DNA from: Flagellimonas pacifica
GTDB lineage: Bacteria; Bacteroidota; Bacteroidia; Flavobacteriales; Flavobacteriaceae
Direction: 5' to 3'
Assembly: GCF_900215465.1 (NCBI RefSeq)
Contig: NZ_OBEH01000003.1
Location: forward strand, 310,001-374,000
DNA length: 64,000 bases
Below are positions 1-8,254 of the stretch, piece after piece (position 1 is the stretch's first letter; the number at the start of each line of letters is the position of its first letter). The translations under genes were made by a program, and so were the position numbers. A model generated the notes under the pieces. It was not told where the DNA came from. It did not search any database and saw only the letters and a program-made list of their open reading frames with translations.

Positions 1-906
1 TTTGGCGTATACTTCATCGGTAAAGTTGGGTTTTCTTTGTTGGTTCAACGTTTTTAACTCGCTTTCTTTTTCTGAAAAACGTGCCTGCAGAACAGAATCA
101 AAATGGACGTTGGAAATAATTAGTTTTTCTTGTTCCCAGGAATATTCGGGAAAAATAAAAGTTTGTGAAATCAAAAAAGATTTTGATTCTCCTTTAGATA
201 AAACCAATGGACTGCCCTTAACAATATAAGATGTGCTATCTGATACAATTTCATGGACATTTGTATTTGCAAATTGTATGTGTCCAACTGCATTACTTTT
301 TGATGACAACAACTTAATGCCGTTTTCTTCTTTTGAAATTTGAACTCCAGTATGAAACAAGTTCCCTTTGAAAATGGGAGATAAGACAATCTCCTCCGAT
401 GTTTGATTGATGATACTTGTCTTTTGCAATGCCGTATGCCCCGACATATAGACCAATTGTTGTTTTATTTTTAGGTATTTGTTTTCATATTCTTGCTCCA
501 AATGGCTAGCATAACTATTCTGGTTTGCAGTATTTTTCCAATTAAAGATTTTGTTGTCCTTACTGTTGATTAGTTCTATCTCAGTTAGTGTAGGGCTAAG
601 CCATACTCCATTTTCCTGTGTCATTAAAAATGGACCTGAAAAACCAACGCTAGAGCTTTCAGAATTTGGTAGACTATAAGCAAACCATGCACCTTGATCA
701 GAAAACATAAGCATTTCTCGATCATCTTTGGTATTTGGAGTGCCCACATAATTCTGAATACTGTTTGAATGTTCAAGATGTTTTGTTACTGTATATGATA
801 ATTGTTTTTTTGTTTTTTTGCTGGTACATGCTATACTCAAGTTTAGAATACATAAAGATGCCAAAAAGATTTTATTGCACATAATCCGTAGGTATTTAAT
901 GCCCAT
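1..906 (-). CDS. GH63 (YgjK-like) glycosidase, N-terminal part, cut by window edge
   Basis: An open frame runs leftward from the ATG at 904-906 to the window edge without a stop, so only about 302 N-terminal residues are visible. The protein starts with a lipoprotein signal peptide (LSIAC lipobox); the ATG at 880-882 (MCNKIFLA) is an equally good start. The section NYVGTPNTKDD...DQGAWFAYSLP...GFSGPFLMTQENGVWL resembles the N-terminal beta-sandwich of E. coli YgjK, a GH63 alpha-glucosidase, which has a GAP.., DLGAWHG, GGFPGVALLTEEYINF order. The catalytic (alpha/alpha)6 domain would lie outside the window, so activity cannot be judged. It is divergent from the sigma-factor gene at 1149 and is probably the first gene of the leftward arm of the same glycan locus. 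Family assignment is from recalled similarity, moderately sure. Confidence 0.68.
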   Translation of the reverse strand, partial: MGIKYLRIMCNKIFLASLCILNLSIACTSKKTKKQLSYTVTKHLEHSNSIQNYVGTPNTKDDREMLMFSDQGAWFAYSLPNSESSSVGFSGPFLMTQENGVWLSPTLTEIELINSKDNKIFNWKNTANQNSYASHLEQEYENKYLKIKQQLVYMSGHTALQKTSIINQTSEEIVLSPIFKGNLFHTGVQISKEENGIKLLSSKSNAVGHIQFANTNVHEIVSDSTSYIVKGSPLVLSKGESKSFLISQTFIFPEYSWEQEKLIISNVHFDSVLQARFSEKESELKTLNQQRKPNFTDEVYAK

Positions 907-1148
907 AATGAACAGGCCTTATTTGTTTATAAAACAGTTTTTATGAATAATAAATAATGTGAAAAGCAACAAGGGAATATTTTGTTGCTAGATCTTTGGA
1001 CGCTGCCAATTTACAACAAAAAGTGAATTTTTTAATAATTAGGTAAGAATTATCCTAAAAATTGAGGAAATATTAGTTTTTTTTAGGTTGTTTTGATAAT
1101 ATCATAGTTGCTACTTTTGTATATCCATATGGATAACGCCAAACTAAA
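907..1148. promoter_or_regulatory. Divergent intergenic region between GH63 gene and sigma factor
   Basis: No gene fits here. It must hold the promoters of both divergent genes. An imperfect inverted repeat, TTAGGTAAGAATTATCCTAA, lies at 1039-1058 and could bind a regulator; that is only inferred from symmetry. The rightward promoter is listed separately. Confidence 0.45.
1088..1119 (+). promoter_or_regulatory. Bacteroidota-type promoter for the sigma-factor gene
   Basis: TTG at 1088-1090 and TACTTTTG at 1112-1119 are separated by 21 bases, matching the Bacteroidota housekeeping consensus TTG-N19-21-TAnnTTTG. The expected transcription start is a few bases downstream, leaving a leader of about 20-25 bases before the TTG start codon at 1149. 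Confidence 0.6.
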
Positions 1149-1727
1149 TTGGATTCTATCTCGATTTTAGAAGAAATACAAAACCAAAACAGGTTTGTTT
1201 ATAAAAAGCTTTTCGATGATTTTTATGAGGAACTTGTGCTATATGCTAATGGATATCTTTTTGATAAGAGTCCAAGTGAAGATATAGTACAGGAGGTTTT
1301 TATTTATCTATGGGAGAAAAGTGATTCTATAATTATTCAAACCTCATTAAAAGGCTATATGTACGCGATGGTCAGAAATCGATGTTTGAATTTTTTGAAA
1401 TCCATTAAGATTACAGATGATGTCAATATTTTAGAATTACGGGCGGCAGTTTCAGAGGAATACAATCTAGATGCCTTTTCCGATTCAGATAAAAAGGCCA
1501 TACATGCCCAGGTAATAGAAATTATAGAAGCCCTGCCCTCAAGAATGCAAGCCATTGTTAGATTACGTTTTGTGAGCAATTACCGATACTCGGAGATTGC
1601 TGATGAGCTTGGGGTTTCTGTAAATACTGTAAAAACCCAATTAAAAAGGGCCAAAATTAAAATTGGAGAGTTGATTGTTTCAATTATTGTATTTCTATCC
1701 ACGTATTTATCTCTTTTTTACTCATGA
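1149..1727 (+). CDS. ECF (FecI-like) RNA polymerase sigma factor
   Basis: 192 residues. Region 2 is seen around residues 25-75 (YANGYLF..SPSEDIVQEVFIYLW, then SLKGYMYAMVRNRCLNFLK) and region 4 around 115-170 (LPSRMQAIVRLRFVSNYRYSEIADELGVSVNTVKTQLKRA, a helix-turn-helix). The C-terminus is a hydrophobic tail, common in Bacteroidota ECF factors. The start must be TTG at 1149: an in-frame stop at 1134-1136 excludes an earlier ATG and the next ATG (within MYAMVRN) would remove region 2. It is followed by a FecR anti-sigma gene and a SusC with an STN domain, so the expected role is trans-envelope signalling that switches on the SusCD operon when the substrate is bound. Family certain, target inferred from position. 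Confidence 0.92.
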   Translation: MDSISILEEIQNQNRFVYKKLFDDFYEELVLYANGYLFDKSPSEDIVQEVFIYLWEKSDSIIIQTSLKGYMYAMVRNRCLNFLKSIKITDDVNILELRAAVSEEYNLDAFSDSDKKAIHAQVIEIIEALPSRMQAIVRLRFVSNYRYSEIADELGVSVNTVKTQLKRAKIKIGELIVSIIVFLSTYLSLFYS

Positions 1728-1863
1728 TTACCTTTCATCTCACCAAAAACCTGCTTTGAGTATTGGAAATGCTGTGATGAGGACCCTGCTATAGAGTTGT
1801 CGGTTTCGTATATAATCCATAAAAAATAATGGTTAATGTCAATAAAAGAGATCATATTTTATG

Positions 1864-1889
1864 AATCTTATCAAGATTTTATTTTTTTT
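1864..1889 (+). terminator. Possible weak terminator or attenuator after the sigma gene
   Basis: AATCTT (1864-1869) and AAGATT (1873-1878) form a 6-bp stem with a 3-base loop, followed by an interrupted run of T ending at 1889. It lies in the 236-base gap between the sigma and anti-sigma genes and could reduce read-through. The stem is short and AT-rich, so this is weak. Confidence 0.3.
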
Positions 1890-1963
1890 CTGCATTTTTT
1901 GTCACCCATTTTAACTCTGCAATTGTCTTATTAATGATTGCGCCCCTAAACTGATATGCAATA

Positions 1964-3100
1964 ATGGAATTTAAACTTATTCTTAAAAAGATAAATAACA
2001 CGCTTACCAAGGCGGAAGTTGTAATATTTAATGAATGGTATTCGGAATCTGAGGACCATAGAACCTACTTTGAATTAGTAAAGGAAAAGTATGATAGTGA
2101 AAAAGAATCAGTAGACCTCGAAGAGGGATGGGAGACGGTTTTGCGAAGTATCGATTACAAGAAAAGGAAAAAAGTGTTATGGAAGTACGCTGCAGCCGCG
2201 GCGATTGTAATTGCTGGATCTTTGACTTTATTGATTTTGAACAATACACAAGAATTGAGTACGGACCTTCCTACGGTCGTAGAAAAAGTTGAAACCATTG
2301 AAGTTGGAAGTGATAAGGCAACTTTGACCTTGGAGGATGGATCCAATATTTTCCTAAAAAAAGGAGAATCTTATGAAACTGGTCGTATAAAAAGTAATGG
2401 CGAGCAGTTGGTCTATGAGGACAATTCTGAACAAGAGAACAATGAAATAGCCTTTAACTATTTAACCATTCCACGTGGCGGACAATTTTTTATTGAGTTG
2501 TCAGATGGGACAAAAGTTTGGCTGAATTCGGATACAAAGTTAAAATATCCGGTTTCATTTAGACCTAATTCATCCCGAAGGGTAGAGTTAATTTATGGAG
2601 AGGCATATTTTGATGTTTCACCAAGCGGTGAAAATAATGGTTCAAATTTTATTGTTACAACCCAAAATCAAGAAGTTGAAGTTTTAGGAACCGAGTTCAA
2701 TGTTAAAGCATACAAGGAAGAAGATATAATCTCTACCACCTTGGTAGAAGGCAAAGTATCTGTAAACAACAATAATTCTAAAACTGACTTGGCAGTTGGA
2801 CACCAATCTAAGTTTAACAAGCTGACCAATGAAATAGAAACCTTTAAGGTGAATATTTATAATGAGGTTTCATGGAAAAGCGGATTCTTCAGTTTTCAGA
2901 ATATGCCTTTAAAGGATATTATGACAGTATTATCCAGATGGTATGATATCGATGTGTTTTTTGAGAATGACCGAATCCAAAATGTGACATTTAATGGGGT
3001 TTTCAGTAAGAAACAGGGTATTGAGGAAATACTGTCCATCATTGAGAATACAAATGAAACAACATATAAAATAAACGGAAAAGCAGTGCTTATGAAGTAA
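1964..3100 (+). CDS. FecR-family anti-sigma factor
   Basis: 378 residues. A cytoplasmic N-terminal part (1-70) would bind the sigma factor encoded upstream. One membrane helix follows at about 73-92 (WKYAAAAAIVIAGSLTLLIL). The periplasmic FecR domain is at about 160-270 (TIPRGGQFFIELSDGTKVWLNSDTKL, YGEAYFDVS, VEVLGTEFNVKAY), and a C-terminal DUF4974 domain at about 310-378 would contact the STN domain of the outer-membrane transporter. ATG start at 1964. It is placed between the sigma gene and the STN-bearing SusC, the standard order for carbohydrate-responsive ECF circuits in Bacteroidota. Length and domain order are normal for the family. Confidence 0.93.
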   Translation: MEFKLILKKINNTLTKAEVVIFNEWYSESEDHRTYFELVKEKYDSEKESVDLEEGWETVLRSIDYKKRKKVLWKYAAAAAIVIAGSLTLLILNNTQELSTDLPTVVEKVETIEVGSDKATLTLEDGSNIFLKKGESYETGRIKSNGEQLVYEDNSEQENNEIAFNYLTIPRGGQFFIELSDGTKVWLNSDTKLKYPVSFRPNSSRRVELIYGEAYFDVSPSGENNGSNFIVTTQNQEVEVLGTEFNVKAYKEEDIISTTLVEGKVSVNNNNSKTDLAVGHQSKFNKLTNEIETFKVNIYNEVSWKSGFFSFQNMPLKDIMTVLSRWYDIDVFFENDRIQNVTFNGVFSKKQGIEEILSIIENTNETTYKINGKAVLMK

Positions 3101-3114
3101 AAAAATAAAAAAAA

Positions 3115-3156
3115 GGGAATGGAATTTAGACTTGGACAATTTAAACCTCCATTCCC
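3115..3156 (+). promoter_or_regulatory. Hairpin in the leader between fecR and susC
   Basis: GGGAATGGA (3115-3123) is perfectly complementary to TCCATTCCC (3148-3156); the loop is 24 bases. No T run follows, so it is not a classic terminator. It sits in the untranslated stretch before the SusC gene. A comparable hairpin lies between the second fecR and susC at 44643-44668. It could be a processing or stability element that raises susCD expression relative to the sigma/anti-sigma genes; that is inference. Confidence 0.5.
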
Positions 3157-3206
3157 AAGTACCATTAATTAATCAATTAAATATTAACTAACTAACGCAC
3201 AAATTT

Positions 3207-6200
3207 ATGAAAACTAAATTTAGCAGAACTCCTATATATTGTAGGAAAAAGATTTCTATTGCAATTATGAGAGCATTTATTTTCTTATTCTGTATGGTGG
3301 CTTTTGGTTTTGGCCCAAAAACAGGTTTTTCTCAAAACACCAAGATTAAAATCGATGCTGATGACCTAATTACCGTAGAGCAAGTTTTTGAACTGATACG
3401 CCAACAAACCGACCACACTTTTATCTACAGGTCAGACTTGTTCGTAGATGCGCCTAAAGTAGCCGTAAAGAAAGGAAAGATAAGAGCAAATGAACTTTTG
3501 CAAAAAAGCCTTTCCTTTGGAAATTTTGATTTTCAATTTTCGGATAGCGGTTCTATTCTATTAGAAAGAAAACCGACCACACCAAAAATTGAAGTACAAC
3601 AATCCGTTAGCGGGACTGTTGTGGACAGTAATGGAGCACCCTTGCCTGGAGCCAATGTTTTAGAAAAAGGGACTACAAATGGAACGCAATCTGATTTTGA
3701 TGGAAATTTCACCATAAATGTTGCTGATGAAGATGCTGTTCTAGTTGTTTCCTATATTGGATTTTCTACAAAAGAAGTTTCAGTTGCGGGACAGAGCAAT
3801 ATTAGAGTTGCTTTACAAGAAGATGCGGAAAGCCTTGCTGAAGTAGTTCTTGTTGGGTATGGTACTCAGCGTAAGGAAGAGCTAACCGCTGCAATTACAT
3901 CGGTAGATGTAGAAGAAATTCAAAAAATTCCAACAGCTGATATCGCCACAGCGATGCAAGGACAAGTTGCAGGTTTAAATGTAGCTATCGCAAGTGGGGT
4001 TCCTGGAAGCGATCCAGTTATCCGAATAAGAGGTTTGGGAACTATTGGGAACAATAATCCTCTATTTGTAATTGATGGTATTCCTGGCGACCTGTCCTAT
4101 GTAAACCCTGCCGATATTAAAAACATCAGTATTTTAAAAGATGCATCTGCAGCAACCATTTATGGTTCCCGAGCCTCCAATGGTGTTGTTATCGTAACTA
4201 CAAAAAGAGGTAGGTCTGGTGAGCCAAGAGTAACGGTTAATTCCTTTATTAGCACCCATACAATTACCAATGACCTGGATGTGGCTAGTAGAGACCAGCA
4301 TAACCAAATAAAGTTGGAATCTTATGCGAATGCAGGTGAAACACCGGCGCCGTATATTACCAACGGAACGCAATATGCAGATAGTGATTGGTCTGACGCT
4401 TATTTGAAAAGTGGTTTTGAGCAAAAACACGATGTAAGTATCTCAGGAGGTACAGAGCAAATGAACTATAATTTTTCCGGAGGGTATTATTCAAACACTG
4501 GAACCATTATAAAAACAGATTACAATCGAATCAATACACGATTGAACATGGATTTTAAATTGTTTGATGATCGTTTAAAAGTTTCTCCTGGAATTGGTTT
4601 TTCAAGAAAGAACAGAGAAAATTTCTCAGAGAACCTTGGAGGTGGGAATGCAGGTTTTTCACCACTTTTAAGTGTGTACACGCAATTACCACATAAATCA
4701 ATTTATGATGCAAATACTTTGAATGGTTTTGCTACCCCACCACCAGAATTGGGTTCTGAGAACCCCGTGGGATTACGATCTATAATCGATAATAAAAACC
4801 AAGATGATTATTTACAGTTCACGTTGTCTGCCGAGCTTCAATTGTTTGATGGGTTAAGCTATCAATTTCAATATGGAGGTAATGTGGAAAACGTACACCG
4901 CGCCGTATTTGTGCCACTTTATGATTTTGGACCACAATCCAATAACGACAGACCTTCTTTGTTTGAACGCAGATCACGGACCAACGAATGGACGTTGAAC
5001 AACATGTTGAACTACCAAAAACAATTTGGGAATCATGATTTAGGAGTTTTATTGGGAGCCTCTCGTGAAGAAAGTCATTTCAGGTCTATTCAAGGTGAAA
5101 ACAATGAATTGTCTTCTGATCAATTGGATGCATTATCCGCTGGAATTGGAGATCAATCTATAGCTGGATTTAATTCAACCAGTACGCTACAATCGTTATT
5201 TGGACGTCTAAATTATAATTTTGCAAATAAGTATTACTTGCAATCCAGTGTTCGCCGTGACGGGTCATCTCGTTTTGGTCCAGATAACAAGTACGGTACT
5301 TTTTACTCTGTATCCCTGGGATGGGCAGTTCATAACGAAGATTTTTTCAATTCGGAAATCATAAGTCAACTAAAACCAAGGTTTAGCTATGGTATTTTAG
5401 GAAATCAACTAATTGGAGATCATCTTTTCTTAACAAGGATTGGTTCTGGAGGTCAACGATTGAACTATCCATTTGGAGAAGGAGTTAGCCAAGCCGTATT
5501 GGTTGGTGCACTTAGTACTACATTGCCTACACCTGATATTCAGTGGGAAGAGACTGCTACTACTAACTTTGGTGTTGATCTAGGAATTTTGGATAACAAA
5601 TTTAGATTCACTTTTGATTACTTTACTTCTGAAACGGATGGTATGTTGGTAAATGTACCTATTCCTGCCAGTTCAGGTATTACCATTTTTCCATTGACCA
5701 ATGGAGGTAATATGGAAAACAAAGGTTGGGAAGTATCCGCAGCTTACAGTAAAAATGAAGGGGATTTCAATTTTGATGTTACTGCTAATTTTAGCGGATC
5801 AAAAAATGAGATCACTAAATTAGGTATTGCGGACGAAGCCTTTACTGATGGATTTATAGAGTTTAACAACTTCCCAACAACCCGCACAGAAGTTGGCGGT
5901 GAGGTTGGTAGATTTTATTTGTTCCAAGCTGATGGTATTTTCCAGAACCAAGCAGAGATCGATGCTCATGGTGTACAACCAGATGCTGCTCCTGGTGATT
6001 TAAGGTTTACAGATACCAATGGAGATGGTGTTCTAGGTGATGATGATAAACAGTATTTTGGCAGTGGGTTGCCAAAACTGGAGTATGGTCTTACTTTCAA
6101 TGCTGAATACAAGAATTTTGACCTGAGTTTGTTTTTCCAAGGAGTATCAGGCAATAAAATTTACAATGGAGTTAAAATGTGGTTGTACCGCACAGATCGT

Positions 6201-6563
6201 AACAACATGTCTGCGGACTTGGTCAATGCATGGTCAACGAGCAATACGGGAAGTGGAATTCCACGGAATGTATTTGGTGATCCAAATAACAATATCCGTC
6301 CATCAAGCTACTTCTTAGAGGATGGGGATTATCTCCGGTTGAAGAACTTGCAAATTGGTTATACACTTCCTGAATCAATAGTTGATAAAACTTTTATCTC
6401 AAGTGCTAGACTGTATTTTACAGCCAACAATCTATTGACATTGACCAATTATTCTGGTTTTGACCCAGGATTAGGAAATGGTGGAACCTTTACCAGAGGT
6501 GTGGATAGAGGATATTACCCTCTAACCAAGTCCTTTGTGTTAGGTATTAATGTATCCTTATAG
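3207..6563 (+). CDS. SusC/RagA-type TonB-dependent outer-membrane transporter with STN domain
   Basis: 1118 residues. Order: signal peptide (hydrophobic AFIFLFCMVAFGFG, cleavage near FSQ at about 43); STN (secretin/TonB short N-terminal) domain at about 44-121; carboxypeptidase-regulatory-like beta-sandwich at about 130-210 (VSGTVVDSNGAPLPGANVLE, GFSTKEVSVAGQ); plug at about 215-335 (VVLVGYGTQRKEELTAAI, IYGSRASNGVVIVTTKRG); then the 22-strand barrel ending in LTKSFVLGINVSL with a terminal aromatic-rich strand. It imports oligosaccharides across the outer membrane together with the SusD lipoprotein encoded 30 bases downstream. The STN domain indicates that it also signals to the FecR protein encoded directly upstream. 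Start ATG at 3207; an internal Met at residue 22 could also begin the signal peptide. Confidence 0.95.
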   Translation: MKTKFSRTPIYCRKKISIAIMRAFIFLFCMVAFGFGPKTGFSQNTKIKIDADDLITVEQVFELIRQQTDHTFIYRSDLFVDAPKVAVKKGKIRANELLQKSLSFGNFDFQFSDSGSILLERKPTTPKIEVQQSVSGTVVDSNGAPLPGANVLEKGTTNGTQSDFDGNFTINVADEDAVLVVSYIGFSTKEVSVAGQSNIRVALQEDAESLAEVVLVGYGTQRKEELTAAITSVDVEEIQKIPTADIATAMQGQVAGLNVAIASGVPGSDPVIRIRGLGTIGNNNPLFVIDGIPGDLSYVNPADIKNISILKDASAATIYGSRASNGVVIVTTKRGRSGEPRVTVNSFISTHTITNDLDVASRDQHNQIKLESYANAGETPAPYITNGTQYADSDWSDAYLKSGFEQKHDVSISGGTEQMNYNFSGGYYSNTGTIIKTDYNRINTRLNMDFKLFDDRLKVSPGIGFSRKNRENFSENLGGGNAGFSPLLSVYTQLPHKSIYDANTLNGFATPPPELGSENPVGLRSIIDNKNQDDYLQFTLSAELQLFDGLSYQFQYGGNVENVHRAVFVPLYDFGPQSNNDRPSLFERRSRTNEWTLNNMLNYQKQFGNHDLGVLLGASREESHFRSIQGENNELSSDQLDALSAGIGDQSIAGFNSTSTLQSLFGRLNYNFANKYYLQSSVRRDGSSRFGPDNKYGTFYSVSLGWAVHNEDFFNSEIISQLKPRFSYGILGNQLIGDHLFLTRIGSGGQRLNYPFGEGVSQAVLVGALSTTLPTPDIQWEETATTNFGVDLGILDNKFRFTFDYFTSETDGMLVNVPIPASSGITIFPLTNGGNMENKGWEVSAAYSKNEGDFNFDVTANFSGSKNEITKLGIADEAFTDGFIEFNNFPTTRTEVGGEVGRFYLFQADGIFQNQAEIDAHGVQPDAAPGDLRFTDTNGDGVLGDDDKQYFGSGLPKLEYGLTFNAEYKNFDLSLFFQGVSGNKIYNGVKMWLYRTDRNNMSADLVNAWSTSNTGSGIPRNVFGDPNNNIRPSSYFLEDGDYLRLKNLQIGYTLPESIVDKTFISSARLYFTANNLLTLTNYSGFDPGLGNGGTFTRGVDRGYYPLTKSFVLGINVSL

Positions 6564-6593
6564 GATTGGTGTTTAATTATAATAAGACAAACA

Positions 6594-8114
6594 ATGAAAA
6601 AATATAAATATTTAGTATTGATAGGTTTAGTTATAGGTTTTACATATTCCTGTAGCGATGATTTTGTTGATGTTCCCAATAAAGAGGTATTAACGGAGGC
6701 AAGCTTTTGGCAAACAGAGCAGCATGCCTTGCAGGCCTTAACGGGAACCTATGCGGCTATGCATAGTTCCAGTGGGAGCAAGTGGGCCTTTTTTGAAGAA
6801 ATGTATACCGCATTGGCATATCGTGGTGATGACGTTACCAATAATACTGCCGAGATTTATGGTAGATCGGTAGCAAGTTTTAACAATACTACGGAAGACA
6901 GTGGACCATTTAATATTTGGAGAGCCAGTTATGCAGGAATTGGAAGGGCCAATCAGGTGATACAAAATGTACCATCAATTGAAGCCTTATCAGAGGCGGA
7001 TATAAAAGTTATTGTAGCTGAAGCGAAGTTTTTAAGAGCTTTCTACTATTTCTGGTTGGTAACTGGTTTTGAAAATGTTCCATTAGTGACCACTTTTGAC
7101 ACTGATCCTGAAAAGCTTTTTCCAGGTCAAGCATCTCCTGCTGAGGTTTGGGCACAAATAGAAACAGATTTGCAAGAAGCAGAAGCTGATATGGCAACAA
7201 GTCATACAGGTGAATGGAAGGGAAGAGCTACAGTAGGTTCTGCAAAAGCCTTGTTAGGCAAAGTCTATTTGTTCCAAGAAAAGTGGGCAGAAGCCGAGAC
7301 AAAATTAGCCGAGGTGGTCGCCATGGATTATTCGTTGTTGCCAAACTTTGCGGATAACTTTAATGGGAGTTCAGAAAATGGCCCAGAAAGTGTATTTGAG
7401 ATACAATTTACCGGAGACCGTTCCAATGACAATGATGAACGTCAGGTACTTAATTTCCAGGTTTCTCCCTATGAATTTGGTGGATGGGAGTTATTCTACC
7501 CTTCACAATGGCTAGTAGATGAAATGAAGACAGATGTAGATGGAGGCGGAAACATAAGTGAAAGAGTATATGAGAGTATTTTCTTTGACGACCCCAATTC
7601 TGAAATGTATAGTAGGGCAGATGATGCTGTGCGACCTTATAGTGATGTTGCAGATGCATTAAACCACCCTAAGTATTTCAAAAAGTATTCGTTTAATGAA
7701 GATACCAACTTCTATAACGGGACCAATATTACAGTGATTCGGTTTGCTGATGTCTTGTTAATGTATGCAGAAGCGCTCAATGAGAATAATAAGACCACAG
7801 AAGCTATCGCTGAGGTCAACAAAGTTCGTGAAAGAGGTGGAGCAGTTTCTTTAGGTGCTTTGTCAAAAGATGAACTCAGAACACAAATACGTCATCATGA
7901 AAGACCTGTTGAATTAGCTATGGAATATGGTATTCGCTGGTTTGATTTATATAGATGGCAGAGAGGAAGTACAGCGACAGAATCTATAAAAGCAACGCTG
8001 GAAGCCCATAACAAGCCTTTTGCAGATAATTTTCAAGATAAACACATAGTGTTCCCAATTCCTCTACAGGAGTTGAACATTAACGAAAATCTCAATCAGA
8101 ATACTGGATGGTAA
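6594..8114 (+). CDS. SusD/RagB-family outer-membrane glycan-binding lipoprotein
   Basis: 506 residues. Lipoprotein signal peptide with the cysteine in FTYSCSDDFVDVPN at about 20, followed by the typical SusD N-terminal section and tetratricopeptide-like helices (ALTGTYAAMHSS, EAKFLRAFYYFWLVTGFENVPLV, LLGKVYLFQEKWAEAETKL). The C-terminal RagB signature is clear (VIRFADVLLMYAEALNEN, AIAEVNKVRERGG, ELAMEYGIRWFDLYRW, and the closing LNINENLNQNTGW). It forms the lid of the SusC channel and captures glycan at the cell surface. The gene lies 30 bases after susC and is followed by a TTTAGTTTGAGTTAG-type element and a terminator. Confidence 0.95.
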   Translation: MKKYKYLVLIGLVIGFTYSCSDDFVDVPNKEVLTEASFWQTEQHALQALTGTYAAMHSSSGSKWAFFEEMYTALAYRGDDVTNNTAEIYGRSVASFNNTTEDSGPFNIWRASYAGIGRANQVIQNVPSIEALSEADIKVIVAEAKFLRAFYYFWLVTGFENVPLVTTFDTDPEKLFPGQASPAEVWAQIETDLQEAEADMATSHTGEWKGRATVGSAKALLGKVYLFQEKWAEAETKLAEVVAMDYSLLPNFADNFNGSSENGPESVFEIQFTGDRSNDNDERQVLNFQVSPYEFGGWELFYPSQWLVDEMKTDVDGGGNISERVYESIFFDDPNSEMYSRADDAVRPYSDVADALNHPKYFKKYSFNEDTNFYNGTNITVIRFADVLLMYAEALNENNKTTEAIAEVNKVRERGGAVSLGALSKDELRTQIRHHERPVELAMEYGIRWFDLYRWQRGSTATESIKATLEAHNKPFADNFQDKHIVFPIPLQELNINENLNQNTGW

Positions 8115-8120
8115 CTATAA

Positions 8121-8165
8121 TTGAGTTACGAATTAGTTTGAGTTAGTTTGAGTTATTTTTAGTTT
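8121..8165 (+). repeat. TTTGAGTTA-type 3' untranslated element after susD (copy A)
   Basis: Three close copies of the word TTGAGTTA occur here, starting at 8121, 8138 and 8148, the middle one within TTAGTTTGAGTTAG (8133-8146). The same words follow the SusD gene at 49996-50028 and the LamG gene at 23748-23767 on the minus strand. In all three cases a terminator hairpin comes next. Confidence 0.6.
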
Positions 8166-8168
8166 AAA

Positions 8169-8208
8169 ATGCCCAAAGCTGATATGTTTCTTCTTTGGGT
8201 ATTTTTTT
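8169..8208 (+). terminator. Rho-independent terminator of the first susCD operon
   Basis: ATGCCCAAAG (8169-8178) pairs with CTTTGGGTAT (8193-8202) with one G-T pair, followed by a T run to 8208. It ends the sigma/fecR/susC/susD transcript, so the M14 gene at 8255 probably has its own promoter or depends on read-through. Confidence 0.75.
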
Positions 8209-8254
8209 ATCTTTCAATTAGAGTTAAAAGTACTTTGAACCCTAACTTTTTAAA

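Noticed and set aside
2-389. Two short frames (2-229 plus, 171-389 minus) near the left edge
   Set aside because: Both lie inside the longer minus-strand GH63 frame, which has a lipoprotein signal and family-like sequence and simply runs off the window.
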